Positions 28,664 to 36,615 of a DNA stretch of 64,000 nt are shown here, piece after piece. The notes beneath the pieces are model-generated. The model searched no databases. It saw only the letters and a list, made by a program, of their open reading frames with translations, and was not told the origin of the DNA. A program made the position numbers and the translations under genes. This stretch comes from Sulfuricurvum sp. (GTDB taxonomy: Bacteria; Campylobacterota; Campylobacteria; Campylobacterales; Sulfurimonadaceae). The stretch covers positions 1 through 64,000 of the forward strand of contig JAQTLL010000005.1 of the NCBI GenBank assembly GCA_028714915.1, read 5' to 3'. Every line of letters begins with the position of its first letter. Within the stretch, counting starts at the first letter, position 1.

Positions 28664-28701
28664 CACCCTATTTCATACAATCTTTTTTAGATGAGGGCAC
28701 A

Positions 28702-29760
28702 ATGTTCGATTACGAAACGTTAAAACCATGGTTATTTAAATTTCAACCTGAAACTGCTCATACGTTAGGAGAGCTTGTATTGCGAAGCGCAAGCTATTGC
28801 CCCCCTGCATTTAATTCAATGATTGCCAGAAACTTTATTTCCCACCCCTCTCTTACTCAAGAGCTTTTTGGGCGAACGTTTCTTAATCCCGTTGGCTTAG
28901 CAGCAGGATTTGACAAAAATGCCACCATGATTCCTGGATCTTTGGCTCTAGGCTTTGGATACAGTGAAATTGGCACCCTCACCCCCAAACCTCAAGAGGG
29001 AAATCCCCGTCCGCGTCTTTGGAGACATATTGAAGAGGAATCGATTCAAAATGCCATGGGCTTTAACAACGATGGATTGTTTCGTATCAGCCACCGCCTC
29101 AAAAATATTTACCCTTTCAGCACCCCCATCGGTGTCAATATCGGTAAAAATAAAACAACGTCCGAAGAAAATGCCCTAAAAGATTACACAACACTGATTA
29201 AAGCGTTGCACGAGTACGCTGATTATATGGTCATCAACATCTCTTCGCCCAACACGCCGGGGCTTCGTGATTTACAGAACGAAACGTTTATCAGTGAACT
29301 TTTTTCCCAAGCAAAAGCGATTACATCGAAACCGATTTTACTCAAAATTGCCCCCGATATGTCCGAGAATCAAGCCGTCAGCCTGTGTGTTCATGCAGTA
29401 GAAAGCGGTGCAGATGGGATTATTGCCACCAATACCACCATTGACTACTCTCTCGTCAGTGAGCCTGAAGAGATCGGAGGGTTGAGCGGTGAAGTTTTAC
29501 GAGAGCGCAGTTTTTACATTTTTGACGCCATTGCGCGTGAACTTTACGGCAAAGCCACTCTCATCAGTGTCGGCGGTATCAGCACCCCGGAAGAAGCCTA
29601 TCGCCGTATCCGTGCCGGCGCTTCTTTGATTCAGATTTATACATCTCTTATTTTCAAAGGACCTGAAGTGGTCGAAGAAATTAATAACGGGCTTATCGAC
29701 CTAATCGCCAACGATGGCTATACCTCAATCTCCGAAGCCATAGGTGCCGATCGCTTATGA
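28702..29760 (+). CDS. pyrD: Dihydroorotate dehydrogenase, class 2 (quinone-linked)
   Basis: 352 aa. N-terminal membrane-associating helices (YETLKPWLFKFQPETAHTLG) mark the quinone-dependent class. NPVGLAAGFDKN, INISSPNTPGLRDLQ with the catalytic Ser, and the FMN-binding IISVGGIS-type segment (LISVGGISTPEEAYRRIRAG) are present. Oxidises dihydroorotate in pyrimidine synthesis. Stop overlaps the M16 start by 4 bp. Confidence 0.96.
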   Translation: MFDYETLKPWLFKFQPETAHTLGELVLRSASYCPPAFNSMIARNFISHPSLTQELFGRTFLNPVGLAAGFDKNATMIPGSLALGFGYSEIGTLTPKPQEGNPRPRLWRHIEEESIQNAMGFNNDGLFRISHRLKNIYPFSTPIGVNIGKNKTTSEENALKDYTTLIKALHEYADYMVINISSPNTPGLRDLQNETFISELFSQAKAITSKPILLKIAPDMSENQAVSLCVHAVESGADGIIATNTTIDYSLVSEPEEIGGLSGEVLRERSFYIFDAIARELYGKATLISVGGISTPEEAYRRIRAGASLIQIYTSLIFKGPEVVEEINNGLIDLIANDGYTSISEAIGADRL

Positions 29761-31058
29761 AAATGCTTACCGCATTATTTTTTACACTAGGAACCCTTAT
29801 GGCCTCATCATTGCCTCACTATGAAACCAAAACCCTTGATAATGGACTGCAAGTTGTCGCTATTCCGATGGAAAACAACTCAAATGTTATTTCAACCGAT
29901 ATTTTTTATAAAGTAGGAAGCCGTAACGAAGTGATGGGTAAAAGTGGAATTGCCCACATGCTCGAACACATGAATTTCAAATCCACCAAAAACCTCAAAG
30001 CAGGCGAATTTGACGAAGAGGTCAAAAGTATCGGGGGGATGAATAACGCCTCCACAGGATTTGACCACACCCACTATTACATCAAATCCAGCAGCGAAAA
30101 TATGGGGAAATCCCTTACCCTATTTGCAGAGTTGATGGAGCATCTCAACCTCAAAGACGACGAGTTTCAACCGGAACGCAATGTCGTTGCCGAAGAGCGC
30201 CGCTGGAGAACCGATAACAATCCGATGGGATATTTGTATTTCCGCCTTTTTAACAGTGCCTACGTCTATCACCCATACCACTGGACACCGATTGGATTTA
30301 TGAATGATATTCAAACATGGACATTAGAAGATATTCAAAAATTTCATGCCACCTATTATCAGCCTAAAAATGCCATTCTCGTTGTGACAGGCGATATTAA
30401 AGCAGCGAATGTTTTCAAAGAGGCTCAAAAACATTTCGGGTCAATTCCCAATACCGTTGATATTCCTAGCGTCAAAACCATCGAGCCTGAACAAGACGGT
30501 GCACGACGGGTCGAAGTACACAAAGAGAGCGAAGTAGAGATGATTGCCATCTCTTTTCCGATTCCTAATTTTCAACATGCGGATCAGCCTAAACTCTCCG
30601 CAATTAGCGAATTGCTAAGTTCCGGTAAAAGCTCACGATTGTACCGTACCCTTGTCGATGAAAAACGACTGGTTAACCAAATTCATGCCTATAATATGGA
30701 GACCATCGATCCGGGTGTATTTTTATTCTTAGCCATTGCCAATAAAGGGGTAAGTGCTGAAAAAATCGAAAAAGAGATATGGAAAGAGATTGCAAAACTT
30801 CAAAAAAACGGGGTAAAACAAAGCGAATTGGATAAAATAAAAATCAGTACCAAAGCCGATTTCATCTATTCACTTGAAAGCTCTACCTCTGTAGCAGAAC
30901 TTTTTGGAGGATACTTGGCACGCGGAGATCTTGCCCCATTGGAGCGGTATGAAGATTCCATCAAAGCCCTCACGTCCAAAGATATTCAAGAGATGGCAAA
31001 ACGTTATTTTAACCCTGCTGCATCAACAACCATTATTTTACGAAAAGGTGAAAAATGA
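29757..31058 (+). CDS. M16-family zinc metallopeptidase, exported
   Basis: 433 aa with a signal peptide (about 1-16). Inverted zinc motif HxxEH (HMLEHMNF, about 66-70) and the downstream Glu region (ERNVVAEERR) are intact. Two M16 halves (about 20-210 and 215-430). Similar to the zinc peptidase next to dapA in Campylobacter. Likely periplasmic, substrate unknown. Overlaps pyrD and dapA by 4 bp each, giving tight coupling. Confidence 0.92.
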   Translation: MKMLTALFFTLGTLMASSLPHYETKTLDNGLQVVAIPMENNSNVISTDIFYKVGSRNEVMGKSGIAHMLEHMNFKSTKNLKAGEFDEEVKSIGGMNNASTGFDHTHYYIKSSSENMGKSLTLFAELMEHLNLKDDEFQPERNVVAEERRWRTDNNPMGYLYFRLFNSAYVYHPYHWTPIGFMNDIQTWTLEDIQKFHATYYQPKNAILVVTGDIKAANVFKEAQKHFGSIPNTVDIPSVKTIEPEQDGARRVEVHKESEVEMIAISFPIPNFQHADQPKLSAISELLSSGKSSRLYRTLVDEKRLVNQIHAYNMETIDPGVFLFLAIANKGVSAEKIEKEIWKEIAKLQKNGVKQSELDKIKISTKADFIYSLESSTSVAELFGGYLARGDLAPLERYEDSIKALTSKDIQEMAKRYFNPAASTTIILRKGEK

Positions 31059-31948
31059 ACATTGTAACCGGTTCAACAACCGCACTCATAACGCCATTTA
31101 AAAATGGAAAATTAGACGAACAAAAATACGCAGATTTAATCAAAAGACAAATTAACAACGGCATTGATGCTGTGTGCCCTGTGGGGACAACCGGGGAGAG
31201 TGCCACATTAACGTACGATGAAGATAAAAGATGCATGGAAATCGCCGTCGAAGTGTGTCGTGGCACGAAAACAAAAGTCTTGGCAGGTGCAGGGAGCAAC
31301 TCCACCGCAGAAGCAATAGAAGCAGCAAAAACGGCACAAAAATGTGGTGTTGATGCCATCTTTTCCGTAGCTCCTTATTACAATAAACCTTCTCAAGAGG
31401 GTCTTTATCAGCACTACAAAGCGATTGCCGAATCTGTTCCTGAACTCCCTTTTATGCTCTACAACGTTCCTGGACGAACTGTTGTTGACATCAGTGCCGA
31501 TACTGTCATCCGACTCTTTGATGATGTAAAAAATATTTACGGTATCAAAGAGGCAACAGGGAGTTTAGAGCGTACCATCGAACTCCTTTCACGCAGACCG
31601 CAACTCAAAGTATTCTCCGGTGATGATGCTATTGATTATCCTATCCTTGCAAACGGTGGAGCCGGTATTACTTCGGTGACTTCGAACCTTTTACCTGACT
31701 TGAAAAGTCAACTGGTCATTAAAGCTTTAGCAGGTGATTTTAAAGGTTCAAAAGCAATCAATGATGCTCTTTTCCCTATCAATAAAGCGCTCTTTCTGGA
31801 ATCAAATCCCGTTATGATAAAAGCAGCTATGTACATTACGGGACTCATCGATACCTTAGAATACCGCTTACCGCTTGTTCCGCCAAGCAGTGAAAATCTA
31901 AAACGACTCGAAGAAGTTATGAAAAATTACACCATCACAGGAGCATAA
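31055..31948 (+). CDS. dapA: 4-hydroxy-tetrahydrodipicolinate synthase
   Basis: 297 aa TIM barrel. GTTGESATL, YNVPGRT with the catalytic Tyr (about 134) and YGIKEATG with the Schiff-base Lys (about 162). Condenses pyruvate with aspartate semialdehyde for lysine and diaminopimelate synthesis. Confidence 0.97.
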   Translation: MNIVTGSTTALITPFKNGKLDEQKYADLIKRQINNGIDAVCPVGTTGESATLTYDEDKRCMEIAVEVCRGTKTKVLAGAGSNSTAEAIEAAKTAQKCGVDAIFSVAPYYNKPSQEGLYQHYKAIAESVPELPFMLYNVPGRTVVDISADTVIRLFDDVKNIYGIKEATGSLERTIELLSRRPQLKVFSGDDAIDYPILANGGAGITSVTSNLLPDLKSQLVIKALAGDFKGSKAINDALFPINKALFLESNPVMIKAAMYITGLIDTLEYRLPLVPPSSENLKRLEEVMKNYTITGA

Positions 31949-31952
31949 AAGA

Positions 31953-32729
31953 ATGACAAATATGAAAGGCAAAACACTCGTTATCACGGGAGCCACAAAA
32001 GGTATCGGTCAAGCCATTGCTGAAAAATTTGCACAAAACGGTGTTAATGTTGCATTTACGTATAACAGCAATGGTGAAATCGCAGGTGTTTTAGCCAATG
32101 AACTTGAGAGTAAATACGGTATTAAAGCCCGAGCATATCCTCTCAATATTTTGGAAACGGATGAATTTAAACCTCTTTTTGAAGCCATTGACGCTGATTT
32201 CGACCGTGTAGACTTTTTTGTCAGCAATGCAATGATTTACGGTCGTCCGGTCGTTGGCGGATACGGTAAATTTATGCGTCTCAAACCACGCGGTCTGAAC
32301 AATATTTACACTGCAACCGTGAATGCTTTTGTCGTAGGTACTCAAGAAGCGGCTAAACGGATGGAAAAAGTAGGCGGCGGTGCAGTCGTCACTATGTCCA
32401 GCACAGGCAATCTCATCTACATCGAAAACTACGCAGGTCATGGAACGAACAAAGCTGCCGTTGAAGCAATGAGCCGCTACGCAGCCGTTGAACTTGGAGA
32501 GATGAACATTCGTGTCAACGCCGTTTCCGGCGGCCCTATCGATACGGATGCCCTCAAAGCATTCACGAACTACGAAGAAGTTAAAGCGGAGACGATTAGA
32601 CGCTCTGCGATGAACCGTATGGGTTCACCCGATGATATAGCAGGTGCCGTTTATTTTCTCTGTACCGAAGAAGCAAGCTGGATTACGGGTCAGACCATAG
32701 TCGTTGATGGTGGAACCACATTTAGATAA
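31953..32729 (+). CDS. SDR enoyl-ACP reductase, FabL-like
   Basis: 258 aa short-chain dehydrogenase. Cofactor site TGATKGIG, and an active site YAGHGTNK with six residues between Tyr and Lys. Classical SDRs have Yx3K; Yx6K is the spacing of enoyl-ACP reductases, and with a TGxxxGIG motif it points to FabL. C-terminal TGQTIVVDGG. Probably reduces enoyl-ACP in fatty-acid elongation using NADPH. Follows dapA by 4 bp, as in Campylobacter. Confidence 0.85.
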   Translation: MTNMKGKTLVITGATKGIGQAIAEKFAQNGVNVAFTYNSNGEIAGVLANELESKYGIKARAYPLNILETDEFKPLFEAIDADFDRVDFFVSNAMIYGRPVVGGYGKFMRLKPRGLNNIYTATVNAFVVGTQEAAKRMEKVGGGAVVTMSSTGNLIYIENYAGHGTNKAAVEAMSRYAAVELGEMNIRVNAVSGGPIDTDALKAFTNYEEVKAETIRRSAMNRMGSPDDIAGAVYFLCTEEASWITGQTIVVDGGTTFR

Positions 32730-32730
32730 C

Positions 32731-32760
32731 TCGTCATTCCCGACCTGATTGAGAATCCAG
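32731..32760. repeat. Decayed REP-like unit
   Basis: CGTCATTCCCGACC ... GAGAATCCAG has the outer ends of the CGTCATTCC/GGAATCCAG palindrome seen at 43423-43450 and 63700-63725, but the inner stem is mismatched. Two bases after the reductase stop. Confidence 0.5.
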
Positions 32761-32780
32761 TTCTCACTTTATACCTCTCT

Positions 32781-32929
32781 CGTCATTCCGTGCCACGACA
32801 CGGAATCCATCCCTTTTTTTATCCCTCTCAAAGCTAGAAATGTTAAGTTTGGGTGATCGAAAGAAACAAAAACAAACTGTATTAAAATGTAAAAACGGGG
32901 ATGGATTCCGTGTCGAGCACGGTATGACA
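32781..32929. repeat. Inverted pair of REP-like palindromes
   Basis: CGTCATTCCGTGCC...CGGAATCCATCCC (32781-32813) recurs almost perfectly in inverted orientation at 32897-32929, flanking an 83-bp AT-rich centre. Each arm also contains a small hairpin (CCGTG/CACGG). The left arm ends in CCCTTTTTTT (32811-32820), which may act as a terminator for the dapA operon. The pair fills most of the 300-bp gap to the first TA module. Confidence 0.7.
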
Positions 32930-32964
32930 AAGCAAGCACAATATGAGGGGAAAATAATATCCTT

Positions 32965-32993
32965 TTGACATTATCAATCCATCTGAGTATAAT
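32965..32993 (+). promoter_or_regulatory. Consensus sigma-70 promoter of TA module 1
   Basis: TTGACA (32965-32970), 17-bp spacer, TATAAT (32988-32993): a perfect consensus match, unusual for this genome where -35 boxes are generally weak. Confidence 0.85.
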
Positions 32994-33007
32994 AGTACAT
33001 CAAAAAA

Positions 33008-33030
33008 GATACTAAATAAGGTACTTAATA
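33008..33030 (+). promoter_or_regulatory. Direct-repeat operator candidate of TA module 1
   Basis: GATACTAAATA and GGTACTTAATA repeat with a 12-bp period between promoter and ATG, with a weaker third copy (AGTACATCAAA) near 32994. Probably bound by the antitoxin for autoregulation. AAGG inside it (33018-33021) is the ribosome binding site. Confidence 0.45.
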
Positions 33031-33281
33031 TGCAACCTATTATGGCTAATTTCACAGCAAGCATTACTGAACTCAAAAAATCACCCACTCAGATTCTCGA
33101 AAATGCAGGAGATGAAGTAGTAGCGATACTCAATCATAACGTCGCCAGTGCCTATCTCGTCCCCTCTAAAACCTATGAGAAACTTATGGAGATGTTGGAT
33201 GATTATCTCCTCTCCAAAGAGGTACAAAACCGAATGAAAGAGAGCTTTACTCCGATCAAAGTTTCACTCGATGACTTATGA
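33030..33281 (+). CDS. Type II antitoxin, Phd/YefM-like
   Basis: 83 aa. N-terminal SITELKKSPTQILENAGDE and VVAILNHNVASAYLVPSKTYEKL match the DNA-binding fold of Phd/YefM/StbD antitoxins. The acidic C-terminus (FTPIKVSLDDL) is the expected toxin-binding tail. Overlaps the toxin gene by 11 bp. Likely represses its own promoter and neutralises the RelE-like toxin. Confidence 0.88.
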   Translation: MQPIMANFTASITELKKSPTQILENAGDEVVAILNHNVASAYLVPSKTYEKLMEMLDDYLLSKEVQNRMKESFTPIKVSLDDL

Positions 33282-33555
33282 TTTAGAATTTCATCCCGCC
33301 GCACTCAAAGTGTGGAATGATCTGGGTGCAACCATCAAAGAGCAGTTCAAAAAAAAGCTCAAACAACGGCTTGAAAATCCAAAAGTTCCGAAAGACAAAC
33401 TAAGCGGATTTGAATCAGTCTATAAGATCAAACTCAAAACAGCAGGATACCGACTCGCTTACGAAGTCAAAGACGAAGCCATCGTTATTCTTGTCCTTGC
33501 AATCGGGAAAAGAGAAAATAACAGAGTGTATAATTTATTGCACTCTCGCACGTAA
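33271..33555 (+). CDS. RelE/ParE-superfamily toxin
   Basis: 94 aa. YDLEFHPAALKVWNDLG at the start, then GYRLAYEVKDEAIVILVLAIGKREN near the end are diagnostic of RelE-type ribosome-dependent mRNA interferases. The last 15 codons (KRENNRVYNLLHSRT plus stop) lie inside a 72-bp repeat copied after TA module 2. Confidence 0.9.
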   Translation: MTYDLEFHPAALKVWNDLGATIKEQFKKKLKQRLENPKVPKDKLSGFESVYKIKLKTAGYRLAYEVKDEAIVILVLAIGKRENNRVYNLLHSRT

Positions 33556-33579
33556 TGTATACCCATTTTGGCTATAATC
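33508..33579. repeat. 72-bp direct repeat, left copy
   Basis: Covers the last 15 codons and stop of the RelE-like gene plus 24 bp downstream, ending in TATAATC. 67 of 72 bases match the copy at 34160-34231, 652 bp away. The two copies bracket TA module 2. Confidence 0.9.
33573..33578 (+). promoter_or_regulatory. -10 box for TA module 2
   Basis: TATAAT preceded by CCCATTTTGGC inside the left repeat copy, 56 bp before the antitoxin ATG. The right copy places the identical box in front of pgsA. Confidence 0.5.
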
Positions 33580-33633
33580 CTGCCATCTTGAGGGTAAAAA
33601 ATGGTACAATTAACCAAAACTATATGAGGAGAT

Positions 33634-33855
33634 ATGATGTTGTCAATACAATTAAATAATCCCGAACTCGAAAGCTTTATTCAAGATGAATATCGTGGAG
33701 ATGAAAATACCCTTATACGTCAATTTGTAGAATTTTTACAATTTCAAAAAATTAAGAATGAAGTTAAGACATCGATTGAAGAACTGGATCGTGATGAGTT
33801 TATAGGACTTGACGAAGCATTTGAGATGGCTACGGCAAAGTATGCAAAACATTAA
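33634..33855 (+). CDS. Putative antitoxin of TA module 2
   Basis: 73 aa, acidic, helical (NPELESFIQDEYRGDEN ... EELDRDEFIGLDEAFEMATA). No DNA-binding fold can be assigned by eye, but size, charge and a 14-bp overlap with a ParE/RelE-like gene are those of a small antitoxin. GAGGAG at 33626-33631 region precedes the ATG. Confidence 0.72.
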   Translation: MMLSIQLNNPELESFIQDEYRGDENTLIRQFVEFLQFQKIKNEVKTSIEELDRDEFIGLDEAFEMATAKYAKH

Positions 33856-34138
33856 AAGTATTGTATTTTCTAAAAAAGCCACCCATAGATTAGCCAAAAT
33901 CACTGACTTTATTTACAATCAAAGCAAATCAGATATGATTACACTTGCTTATATGGCGAGATTGAAACAATACATCTTCAATATTCTTACACAATTTCCT
34001 GAGTCAGGTCGTAAAGCTGAAGAGTATGGCAAAGCGATTCGGAAACTTGTTTATCAGGGATATTCGATTCTTTACCGTATCAACGAACCTAAAGAGCGGA
34101 TCGAGATCGTTAATATATTCAGAGAAAATCTTCCTTGA
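33842..34138 (+). CDS. ParE/RelE-like toxin of TA module 2
   Basis: 98 aa from the ATG at 33842; an upstream in-frame ATG at 33809 lies deep in the antitoxin and is less likely. SIVFSKKATHRLAKITDFIY at the start, FPESGRKAEEYG and LVYQGYSILYRINEPKERIE are typical of ParE-type toxins. The pair is bracketed by 72-bp direct repeats, so it probably moved in as a unit. Confidence 0.85.
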   Translation: MQNIKSIVFSKKATHRLAKITDFIYNQSKSDMITLAYMARLKQYIFNILTQFPESGRKAEEYGKAIRKLVYQGYSILYRINEPKERIEIVNIFRENLP

Positions 34139-34159
34139 AAACTGTGAATAGTCTAAATT

Positions 34160-34231
34160 AAAAGAGAAAATAATAAAGTGTATAATTTATTACACTCTCG
34201 CACATGATGTATACCCATTTTGGCTATAATC
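34160..34231. repeat. 72-bp direct repeat, right copy with relE remnant
   Basis: Encodes KRENNKVYNLLHSRT and a TGA stop (34160-34207), a copy of the RelE C-terminus. Relative to the left copy the five differences are three synonymous codons, one Arg-to-Lys and TAA-to-TGA. An in-frame TAA at 34154 directly precedes it, so only the tail survives. Confidence 0.88.
34225..34230 (+). promoter_or_regulatory. -10 box of pgsA-rseP operon
   Basis: TATAAT in the right repeat copy, 38 bp before the pgsA start; same T-rich context as the copy at 33573. Confidence 0.55.
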
Positions 34232-34268
34232 ACGATTATTAAATCTATCCATAACTAAAAGGTAATTT

Positions 34269-34817
34269 TTGTTCAACATCCCCAATCTTCTAGCATTCTC
34301 ACGCTTCCTTATCGCTCCGGTGATGTTTTGGGTTATCCTTAATCCGCAACTTTTTACCAATCAGGGGTATCACATATCCTGGAGTTACTACACTGCGGCA
34401 TTACTTTTTGTCATTGCCAGTGTTACCGATTTTTTTGATGGCTACATCGCTCGCGAACTCGATCAAATCACCATTGTCGGACAAATTCTTGACCCTCTTG
34501 CGGATAAGATGCTCACACTGGCTGCTTTTTTGGGGCTGATGATGAGCGGTGAGGCTTCGGCATGGGCGATTTATATTATTATTGTACGTGAATTGTTTAT
34601 CACAAGCCTTCGGACCCTCTCCATCTCTATTGGAATTGATGTCAGTGCATCGCTTATGGGTAAACTCAAAACGGTTGTTCAGATGATTGCCATTGGATTT
34701 TTATTGATGCATTGGCAGGGTGGAGTATACCTATTGTGGGGGGCAGTCGCTATTACGCTCTACTCAGGCGGTGAATATTTAGTTGGATTTTCAAAAGCCT
34801 ATAAGGAGAAAAAATGA
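34269..34817 (+). CDS. pgsA: CDP-diacylglycerol--glycerol-3-phosphate 3-phosphatidyltransferase
   Basis: 182 aa from a TTG start preceded by AAAAGG (34257-34262). The CDP-alcohol phosphotransferase motif DG-x2-AR-x8-G-x3-D-x3-D is complete (DGYIARELDQITIVG then QILDPLAD). Four to six TM helices. Makes phosphatidylglycerophosphate. Its stop overlaps the rseP start by 4 bp. Confidence 0.95.
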   Translation: MFNIPNLLAFSRFLIAPVMFWVILNPQLFTNQGYHISWSYYTAALLFVIASVTDFFDGYIARELDQITIVGQILDPLADKMLTLAAFLGLMMSGEASAWAIYIIIVRELFITSLRTLSISIGIDVSASLMGKLKTVVQMIAIGFLLMHWQGGVYLLWGAVAITLYSGGEYLVGFSKAYKEKK

Positions 34818-35866
34818 GTTGGATTGCGGCACTTCTTGTTTTATCTCTTCTTATCTTCTTTCATGAACTGGGGCACTATAGTGCAGCACGTTTTTTTGGT
34901 GTCTATGTCGAAGTATTCAGCATCGGATTTGGAAAAAAACTGGGCTCATTTAAAGCCTTTGGCACTCTATGGCAAATTTCAGCCATTCCACTTGGCGGTT
35001 ATGTCAAAATGAAAGGGCAGGATGACCTTGACCCAACTGCCATCAGCACTGATAACGACAGCTATAACTCCAAAAAACCGTGGCAGCGGATTATCATCCT
35101 TCTCGCAGGTCCACTGGCAAATTTTCTCACCGCGTGGATACTTTTTTATGCCATAGCTCTTGGAGGTCCACAAGCACTCTCTCCTATCATAGGAGTGGTA
35201 GCAAAAGACTCTCCTGCACAAAATGCGGGACTACAAAGCAATGATAAAATTATCTCCATCAACGGTACTGCTATTACCCAGTGGAATGAACTCTCTGATG
35301 CCATCAAATCTTCTACTGGAATGCTGACATTAGCCGTTGAGCGCAATGAAACACAGCTTTTCATCCCCCTCACCCCTCGCATCACGGAAGCGACTAACCT
35401 TTTTAAAGAGAAAATTCAACAACGGATGGTAGGAATTGCCCCATCAGGTGCTACACATACCCTCCATCTTAGCTTCATTGAGACATTAGCGTATGCCTCG
35501 ACGCAAACTTACGACACCTCCTTTCTTATTTTTCAAAGTGTTCAAAAACTTCTTACGGGAGTCGTCCCTGCCAAAGAAGTTGGTGGAGTGGTGAGTATCG
35601 TTCAAATTACTGCCGATGCTACTGCGTATGGATGGATGAGCCTCTTTTTCTTTGCCGCCCTTATCTCGGTCAATTTGGGTGTTCTTAATCTCCTTCCCAT
35701 CCCCGCCCTTGATGGCGGGCATATCGTCTTTAATCTCTATGAGCTGATTCGTCGCAAAGCCCCAAGCGAAGCAGTTATTACACAGCTCACTATCGGCGGA
35801 TGGGTCATTTTATTGGGATTAATGACATTGGGACTTTATAACGATATTTCAAGGCTTATACAATGA
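34814..35866 (+). CDS. rseP: Site-2 intramembrane zinc protease (RseP family)
   Basis: 350 aa M50 protease. HELGH zinc motif in TM1 (FFHELGHYSAARFF), one PDZ domain (about 120-190: DSPAQNAGLQSNDKIISING) and the second metal-binding motif NLLPIPALDGGH. Cleaves membrane-bound anti-sigma factors or signal-peptide remnants. One PDZ rather than the two of E. coli RseP. Stop overlaps the YggS start by 4 bp. Confidence 0.93.
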   Translation: MSWIAALLVLSLLIFFHELGHYSAARFFGVYVEVFSIGFGKKLGSFKAFGTLWQISAIPLGGYVKMKGQDDLDPTAISTDNDSYNSKKPWQRIIILLAGPLANFLTAWILFYAIALGGPQALSPIIGVVAKDSPAQNAGLQSNDKIISINGTAITQWNELSDAIKSSTGMLTLAVERNETQLFIPLTPRITEATNLFKEKIQQRMVGIAPSGATHTLHLSFIETLAYASTQTYDTSFLIFQSVQKLLTGVVPAKEVGGVVSIVQITADATAYGWMSLFFFAALISVNLGVLNLLPIPALDGGHIVFNLYELIRRKAPSEAVITQLTIGGWVILLGLMTLGLYNDISRLIQ

Positions 35867-36540
35867 CTTCTTTAGAACAAAAACTTCACTTTGATACCAT
35901 CATCGAACGGATTGAAAAAGCACGATTGCGTGTCAACGATCACCATATCGTTAAAATTGTTGCGGCTAGCAAGTACGTTGGTATTGAAGAGATACAGGCA
36001 CTTTACAACATCGGTCAGCGCGCTTTTGGAGAAAATAAAGTTCAAGATATGAAGGCAAAGGTTGATGCTCTCGAAGATTTGCCGCTTGAGTGGCATTTCA
36101 TCGGAACACTCCAAAAAAATAAGATCAATCAGCTCATTAGTCTCAACCCCTATATGATTCATTCCATTGATTCACTTGACCTTGCTCACGCTTTAAATGA
36201 GCGACTGATGCGTGAAGGGAAAACACTCCGAGCGCTTGTGCAAGTTAATTCTGCCTACGAAGAGAGCAAATCAGGCTTTCATCCGGATGAATTTATGCAA
36301 AGCTACGCCCAAATAGGCTCTGAATGCCCAAATCTTCAACTCATGGGGATTATGAGCATCGGAGCACACAACGATGAAACCAAAATTATCCAAAAAAGCT
36401 TTGAAATCACAAGGGCACTCTATGATCAACTTCCTCATGCAACAGTCTGTTCCATGGGGATGAGCGGTGATTTTGAACTCGCCATAGCGTGCGGATCCAA
36501 TCTTGTAAGGCTAGGTTCTCTCCTTTTTAAACACATATAG
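35863..36540 (+). CDS. YggS-family pyridoxal-phosphate homeostasis protein
   Basis: 225 aa TIM-barrel PLP carrier. PLP Lys in VAASKYVG (about 37), GENKVQD, WHFIGTLQKNKI and SMGMSGDFELAIACG are the family hallmarks. Buffers free PLP; no catalytic activity known. Last gene of pgsA-rseP-yggS. Confidence 0.94.
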   Translation: MTSLEQKLHFDTIIERIEKARLRVNDHHIVKIVAASKYVGIEEIQALYNIGQRAFGENKVQDMKAKVDALEDLPLEWHFIGTLQKNKINQLISLNPYMIHSIDSLDLAHALNERLMREGKTLRALVQVNSAYEESKSGFHPDEFMQSYAQIGSECPNLQLMGIMSIGAHNDETKIIQKSFEITRALYDQLPHATVCSMGMSGDFELAIACGSNLVRLGSLLFKHI

Positions 36541-36615
36541 CTCTTTAAGATTTATAATAAAATGTGATGATTTTATGATATAATAATTTCTATAATATTG
36601 GGTTTGAGGTGATTA

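Noticed and set aside
33809-33841. Longer start of the TA2 toxin
   Set aside because: It would lie deep in the antitoxin frame; the ATG at 33842 gives a normal ParE-like N-terminus.
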